DNA of 64,000 nucleotides, from positions 62,001 through 126,000 of the forward strand of contig CAVOZW010000014.1 in the NCBI GenBank assembly GCA_963701385.1, in the 5' to 3' direction. The notes under the pieces are model-generated. The model was not told the DNA's origin. It ran no database searches and saw nothing but the letters and a program-made list of their open reading frames with translations. Origin of the DNA: B30-G6 sp963701385 (GTDB taxonomy: Bacteria; Desulfobacterota; Desulfobacteria; Desulfobacterales; B30-G6). Each line of letters begins with the position of its first letter. The stretch's first letter is position 1. The position numbers and the translations under genes were made by a program. Shown here in pieces: positions 60,182 to 64,000 of this stretch.

Positions 60182-61812
60182 ACGCCCTGATGACATTTCG
60201 TTTTGTTAAAAACCCCATGACCCGAAGACGTATATCGCGCTTTAAAGAGATGAAGCGTGCCTATGTCTCCCTTTGGGTTCTTGTGCTTCTATATCTTTTC
60301 AGCCTCTGTTCTGAGCTCATTTGCAACAATATCCCGCTCTATGTGATGTTTCGTGGCAAGTCCTATTTCCCTGTTTTCACGTTTTATCCGGAGGATACCT
60401 TTTTGGGAAATGGTAAACAGACACGACCTGATTACCAGCACATTAAAACCCAGGCCGAATTTTCGAACAGCCATGAAAACTATATGGTTTTCCCGCCGAT
60501 TCCTTACGGTCCGTTTCAAAGCCTCGACCCCGAGTTAATCGACGTTTCCGATCATGTCACTGCCGAATTTAAGCCGCTTCCCATGGTGGGGACGGCCAAT
60601 ATACGCCCTGATTTATCCGTTGCCAGGTCTTTCAGGCTGGGGACATTTATAGGTTTATCGGACCAGGACATCCAAAACAGGTCTATCAGCGATTATTTCA
60701 AGATACCATCGGAACTCAGGGCCGCCATCGCCAAACGCTTCGAAGGCCAAGAAGCCCCATTTTTTTCCATAGCCACCACAGGACCCCAAGGAGAAGACAT
60801 CAAGGTATCCGTGTCGACCCACCGGAAAACGGAACGTAAACCGAAAACAGTTAGAATGACGTTCAGAGAAGGGGTGACCGCGGGTGCCGATGGTGGGGAT
60901 GGCACATTCGAAGTTGTGTTTAATAGAAATCTGGATATCGTCGGGGAGGTGACGAAACCGGGACCAAACATTAACTGGGGCTCGATTTTAGAGTCCCAGC
61001 AAGGTGCCATTATAGAAATGGTTCGCAATCGATACTACGGCCCCGTGGACAACCTTTCAATCGCCATGGGCAATCGAAGATACCTGGTTGAATTTATCAA
61101 GGAGGATGTCCGGTTTCCCTTTCGACCCAACAGGGGGCACATCATGGGTATCGATGCGGCCGGACGGGATGTTCTGGCACGAATACTATACGGATTGAGA
61201 ACGTCCATGTCTTTCGGATTGCTGCTCGTTGTGGGGTCCATGACGCTGGGCATTGCCGCCGGCGCGCTGCAAGGCTATTATGGCGGTCTGCTGGATATAT
61301 CGGGCCAACGCTTCATTGAAATTTGGAGTGCGCTGCCGTTTTTATACATCATGATACTCATGGGGTCCATTTACGGCAGGAGTTTTTCTCTGCTGCTGTT
61401 CTGCTATGGGCTCTTCAACTGGATCGGGATCAGCTACTATATTCGGGCAGAATTTTTACGTTTGCGAAAGCTTCCCTTTGTGGAGGCCGCAAAATGTATG
61501 GGGGGCTCGTCATTTAAAATAATTTTCAAGCACATTTTACCCAACGGCATGGTTCCGGTGATCACTTTTTTTCCCTTTTCACTGGTGGGCGCCATCGGTT
61601 CACTGGCCGCACTCGATTATCTCGGTTTCGGTCTGCCGTCGCCGACCCCGAGCTGGGGGGAATTGCTATATCAAGCCCAACAGTATCGATGGGCTTGGTG
61701 GTTGATTCTCTATCCATCCATTTCCCTGTTTACGGTCATGCTTTTGGGTGTCTTTGTGGGTGAAGGCGTCCGAAATGCGTACGACCCCAAACGGTACACG
61801 AGACTGATATAA
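60178..61812 (+). CDS. yejE: Peptide ABC transporter permease, YejE type, with long extra periplasmic region
   Basis: 544 residues from TTG 60178 (overlap TTGA with yejB); ATG 60190 is the alternative. First helix about 30-50, then a YejE-like segment (GKSYFPVFTFYPEDTFLGNG, YMVFPPIPYGPFQS). Next comes an extra region of about 200 residues not found in the roughly 340-residue YejE, before GIDAAGRDVLARILYGLRTS and the remaining five helices. The C-terminal part is a standard OppC domain. The added region is hydrophilic and mixed alpha/beta in character. Confidence 0.87.
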   Translation: MNALMTFRFVKNPMTRRRISRFKEMKRAYVSLWVLVLLYLFSLCSELICNNIPLYVMFRGKSYFPVFTFYPEDTFLGNGKQTRPDYQHIKTQAEFSNSHENYMVFPPIPYGPFQSLDPELIDVSDHVTAEFKPLPMVGTANIRPDLSVARSFRLGTFIGLSDQDIQNRSISDYFKIPSELRAAIAKRFEGQEAPFFSIATTGPQGEDIKVSVSTHRKTERKPKTVRMTFREGVTAGADGGDGTFEVVFNRNLDIVGEVTKPGPNINWGSILESQQGAIIEMVRNRYYGPVDNLSIAMGNRRYLVEFIKEDVRFPFRPNRGHIMGIDAAGRDVLARILYGLRTSMSFGLLLVVGSMTLGIAAGALQGYYGGLLDISGQRFIEIWSALPFLYIMILMGSIYGRSFSLLLFCYGLFNWIGISYYIRAEFLRLRKLPFVEAAKCMGGSSFKIIFKHILPNGMVPVITFFPFSLVGAIGSLAALDYLGFGLPSPTPSWGELLYQAQQYRWAWWLILYPSISLFTVMLLGVFVGEGVRNAYDPKRYTRLI

Positions 61813-62804
61813 TGCCCCAGGCACTTCTTAGCGTGTCGAATCTGACGGTGTCATTCAAAACCGATGATGCTGTTTTTTCCGCTGTCGACGATGTCTCCTT
61901 TGATATCCAGCGCGGGGAAGTCGTCGGTCTCGTGGGCGAGTCCGGATGCGGGAAGTCGGTGAGCGCGCTAAGCCTGCTACGCCTGATTCCTTCTCCGCCG
62001 GGAAGCATTGAAAACGGCAAGGTCCTGTTTAAAGGGAACGACCTTTTGAAGGCAGACATCGAGACGGTTCGCAAGGTACGCGGCAGAGAGATCAGTATGA
62101 TATTCCAGGAGCCCTTATCGGCCCTGTCACCTTTGCAAAGAATCGGCCAGCAGATGGTGGAAACGGTCCAGATTCACCAGGACATGCCAAAATCAAAGGC
62201 CTGGGCGTTCTCCCTTGAATGGCTTGGAAAGGTGAACCTACCCGATGCAGCGGAAAAGATGCATGCTTATCCATACCAGTTGTCAGGCGGAATGCAGCAA
62301 CGCATCATGATTGCCATGGCCTTGATGATGAATCCGGCCTTGATTATCGCGGATGAACCCACGACAGCCCTGGATGTGACCTTACAGGCGCAGGTTTTCC
62401 AGCTGATACGTGAGATGAAGGCGGAACGGACTTCCATTCTATTGATTACCCACGACATGGGTGTTGTGTGGGAAATGTGTGACCGGGTCCTGGTGATGTA
62501 TGCATCCAAAATCGTTGAAGAGGGTATGATGGGAGACATATTTTCGGCGCCCTCACACCCCTATACCTACAGCCTTTTAAAATCGATTCCCACCTTATCG
62601 GATGGTAAGGGGAAACGGCTGGCTGTCATACCCGGCAGTGTTCCGTCTCCGGAGAATTATCCATCCGGGTGTCGATTTCATGTTCGATGCCCATTTGCAT
62701 TTGACAAATGCAAAAAAGAAATGCCGGAATTAATCCCAGTGTCAGACGGCCACAGGGCGGCGTGTTTTATTGCGGGCAGGTTTATGGAAAACGATTCGCA
62801 TTAG
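61812..62804 (+). CDS. oppD: Peptide ABC transporter ATPase (OppD type)
   Basis: 330 residues. Walker A VGESGCGKSVSAL, Q-loop FQEPLSALSP, signature QLSGGMQQR, Walker B LIIADEPTTALD, H-loop ITHDMG. C-terminal Opp region with Cys-rich CRFHVRCPFAFDKC, which in DppD/OppD-type ATPases can bind an Fe-S cluster. Starts on the last base of yejE's stop (TAATG). In E. coli YejF is one fused ATPase; here the two halves are separate. Confidence 0.92.
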   Translation: MPQALLSVSNLTVSFKTDDAVFSAVDDVSFDIQRGEVVGLVGESGCGKSVSALSLLRLIPSPPGSIENGKVLFKGNDLLKADIETVRKVRGREISMIFQEPLSALSPLQRIGQQMVETVQIHQDMPKSKAWAFSLEWLGKVNLPDAAEKMHAYPYQLSGGMQQRIMIAMALMMNPALIIADEPTTALDVTLQAQVFQLIREMKAERTSILLITHDMGVVWEMCDRVLVMYASKIVEEGMMGDIFSAPSHPYTYSLLKSIPTLSDGKGKRLAVIPGSVPSPENYPSGCRFHVRCPFAFDKCKKEMPELIPVSDGHRAACFIAGRFMENDSH

Positions 62805-62836
62805 GCCAATACTGCGAAGCGCTTGTGGCGCGACGC

Positions 62837-62900
62837 AACAAACCCAACAAACCCAACAAACCCAATAAACCCAATGAACCCAACAAACCCAACAAACCCA
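62837..62900 (+). repeat. AACAAACCC 9-bp tandem repeat, seven units
   Basis: Seven units: three AACAAACCC, then AATAAACCC, AATGAACCC and two more AACAAACCC. In the frame of the next gene it reads Thr-Asn-Pro. The only ATG, in the fifth unit, is the best start of the ATPase gene. Confidence 0.9.
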
Positions 62901-63845
62901 CTGCTGGAAGTCAACGACCTGAAAACCTGGTTCCCTGTCCGCAGAGGGATCCTGTCGCGTACCATTGGTTATGTCAGGGCGGTGGACGGTGTTTCCTTTG
63001 TACTGCAGAAGGGGGAAACGCTAGGTCTCGTGGGCGAATCCGGCTGCGGCAAAACAACGCTTGGCAGGACCTTGGTGGGGTTGGAAAAGCTCCATGATGG
63101 TCAAATCTTGTTTGAAGGCAGGGATCTCGCCGGTCTGTCCCGTAAAGAACTGAGAGAGATGTGCCGCAAAATTCAGATCATTTTTCAGGATCCCCTTTCG
63201 TCCTTGAATCCACGCATGAATATTTCCGATATCGTCATGGAGGGCGTATCCGAATTTAAATTGATCGAGGGCGATCGAGAGATGACAGCCAAAGGCATCC
63301 TCAAAGACGTGGGGCTGGATGCCGATGCACTGTACCGCTATCCCCACGAGTTCTCAGGCGGTCAGCGGCAGCGTATCAACATTGCCAGGGCAATATCCCT
63401 GAAACCTGATTTTGTCGTTTGCGATGAGCCTGTCAGTGCGCTGGACGTTTCCATACAGGCCCAGATTATCAATCTGCTTCTGGACCTCAGGGAGAAATAC
63501 CATCTTTCCTATCTGTTTATTTCGCACGACTTGAGTGTTGTGAGCCACATCGCCAACCGGGTTGCGGTGATGTATCTGGGACGGATCGTAGAGTTTGGAG
63601 AGACGGGTGACATCATTTTCCATGCTAAACATCCCTATACCAAGGCACTCATCTCTGCGGTTCCGCGTCCGGGTTCCCACAGGGCGCAAAATTCGGCCCT
63701 TAAGGGAAGCACACCGTCTTCATCCGCTCCTCCCAAAGGGTGCCCTTTCCATCCCCGATGTCCGGACGTTATGGCTGTTTGCCGCAAAGTGGCCCCAAAG
63801 GAAACGGACAAGGCGGGTCATTCGGTGCGTTGCCACCTGTACTAA
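62874..63845 (+). CDS. oppF: Peptide ABC transporter ATPase (OppF type)
   Basis: 323 residues from ATG 62874, which lies inside the 9-bp tandem repeat, so the protein begins MNPTNPTNPLLEVNDLKTWF. A TTG at 62823 would give a longer Asn-Pro-Thr repeat. No ribosome site is visible at either. Walker A VGESGCGKTTLG, Q-loop FQDPLSSLNPR, signature FSGGQRQRINI, Walker B FVVCDEPVSALD, H-loop FISHDLSV. Cys-containing GCPFHPRCPDVMAVC tail. Last gene of the transporter; no binding protein follows before the window ends. Confidence 0.9.
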   Translation: MNPTNPTNPLLEVNDLKTWFPVRRGILSRTIGYVRAVDGVSFVLQKGETLGLVGESGCGKTTLGRTLVGLEKLHDGQILFEGRDLAGLSRKELREMCRKIQIIFQDPLSSLNPRMNISDIVMEGVSEFKLIEGDREMTAKGILKDVGLDADALYRYPHEFSGGQRQRINIARAISLKPDFVVCDEPVSALDVSIQAQIINLLLDLREKYHLSYLFISHDLSVVSHIANRVAVMYLGRIVEFGETGDIIFHAKHPYTKALISAVPRPGSHRAQNSALKGSTPSSSAPPKGCPFHPRCPDVMAVCRKVAPKETDKAGHSVRCHLY

Positions 63846-64000
63846 AGGGGTCTACATTTGACCTTTAGTTCTTTAGTGTTCATAGGCAGGCACAAACGGA
63901 ACCGGGTTCAGGGTAGGCTGCGCGTGACGCTTAACCCGAATATTTTGAGGCTTGTTGTAAGGCATGGTTGAAACAGGGGACCCTGTCTCCTCCAAGACGT

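Noticed and set aside
62837..62900. Possible CRISPR array
   Set aside because: The 9-bp units are head to tail with no spacers; a simple tandem repeat.

Overview
This window reads as a chromosome segment from an anaerobic deltaproteobacterium (Desulfobacterota), most likely near the Desulfobacterales. That placement is an inference from several features: a menaquinone-type succinate dehydrogenase/fumarate reductase in C-A-B order, an oxygen-sensitive hybrid cluster protein, a minor-pilin/PilY1 operon behind a sigma-54-like promoter, a PurS-PurL fusion, bactofilin, and several families of short intergenic inverted repeats. No rRNA, phage, transposase, CRISPR or defence locus was seen. The window is mostly core genome.

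Layout, left to right. 1-6.5 kb: the translation/envelope operon rpsB(3' end)-tsf-pyrH-frr-uppS-cdsA-dxr-rseP. 6.7-10.8 kb: a small zinc-finger protein and purL-purQ. 10.8-21.8 kb: a type IV pilus block with a divergent GspH/FimT pseudopilin, then fimT-pilW-pilV-pilX-pilY1, two small exported proteins and a PilB/GspE-type ATPase. 21.8-26.2 kb (minus strand): a LysM protein, groEL-groES, an FmdB-type zinc ribbon and an HExxH protein. 26.5-30.4 kb: a 32-codon basic protein, hflK-hflC, a DciA-like protein, a TrmN6-like methyltransferase and tRNA-Ser(CGA). 30.4-33.6 kb (minus): hcp and a YitT-family protein. 34.1-37.3 kb: tRNA-Ser(GGA), dnaX-ybaB-recR and a YkgJ-type Cys-cluster protein. 37.5-41.2 kb: three exported proteins of FlgT/GNA1162/CsgG type. 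41.4-46.0 kb (minus): an MscS channel and sdhCAB. 46.4-53.8 kb: tolQRAB-pal-cpoB followed by ruvCAB. 53.8-57.4 kb: a membrane coiled-coil protein, bactofilin, an exonuclease/endonuclease/phosphatase-family protein (minus) and rplM-rpsI. 57.5-63.8 kb: an M24 peptidase (minus) and a Yej/Opp-type peptide ABC transporter lacking a binding protein. The last 155 bases hold no gene that I can support.

How it fits together: the genes serve growth (ribosome, isoprenoid and phospholipid precursors, purines, DNA replication and repair), outer-membrane integrity (RseP, Tol-Pal, exported lipoproteins) and surface appendages (type IV pili). The less ordinary material is of two kinds. The first is a set of intergenic inverted-repeat elements. 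Three of these begin exactly at gene 3' ends and carry the host gene's stop codon (pyrH, the trmN6-like gene, bactofilin). The second is a set of unusual protein architectures: a PilY1 with a beta-sandwich-like module inserted in its von Willebrand domain, a YejE-type permease about 200 residues longer than usual, a double PurS head on PurL, and a flagellum-free FlgT/CsgG-like trio. I did not find a clear new defence or signalling system.
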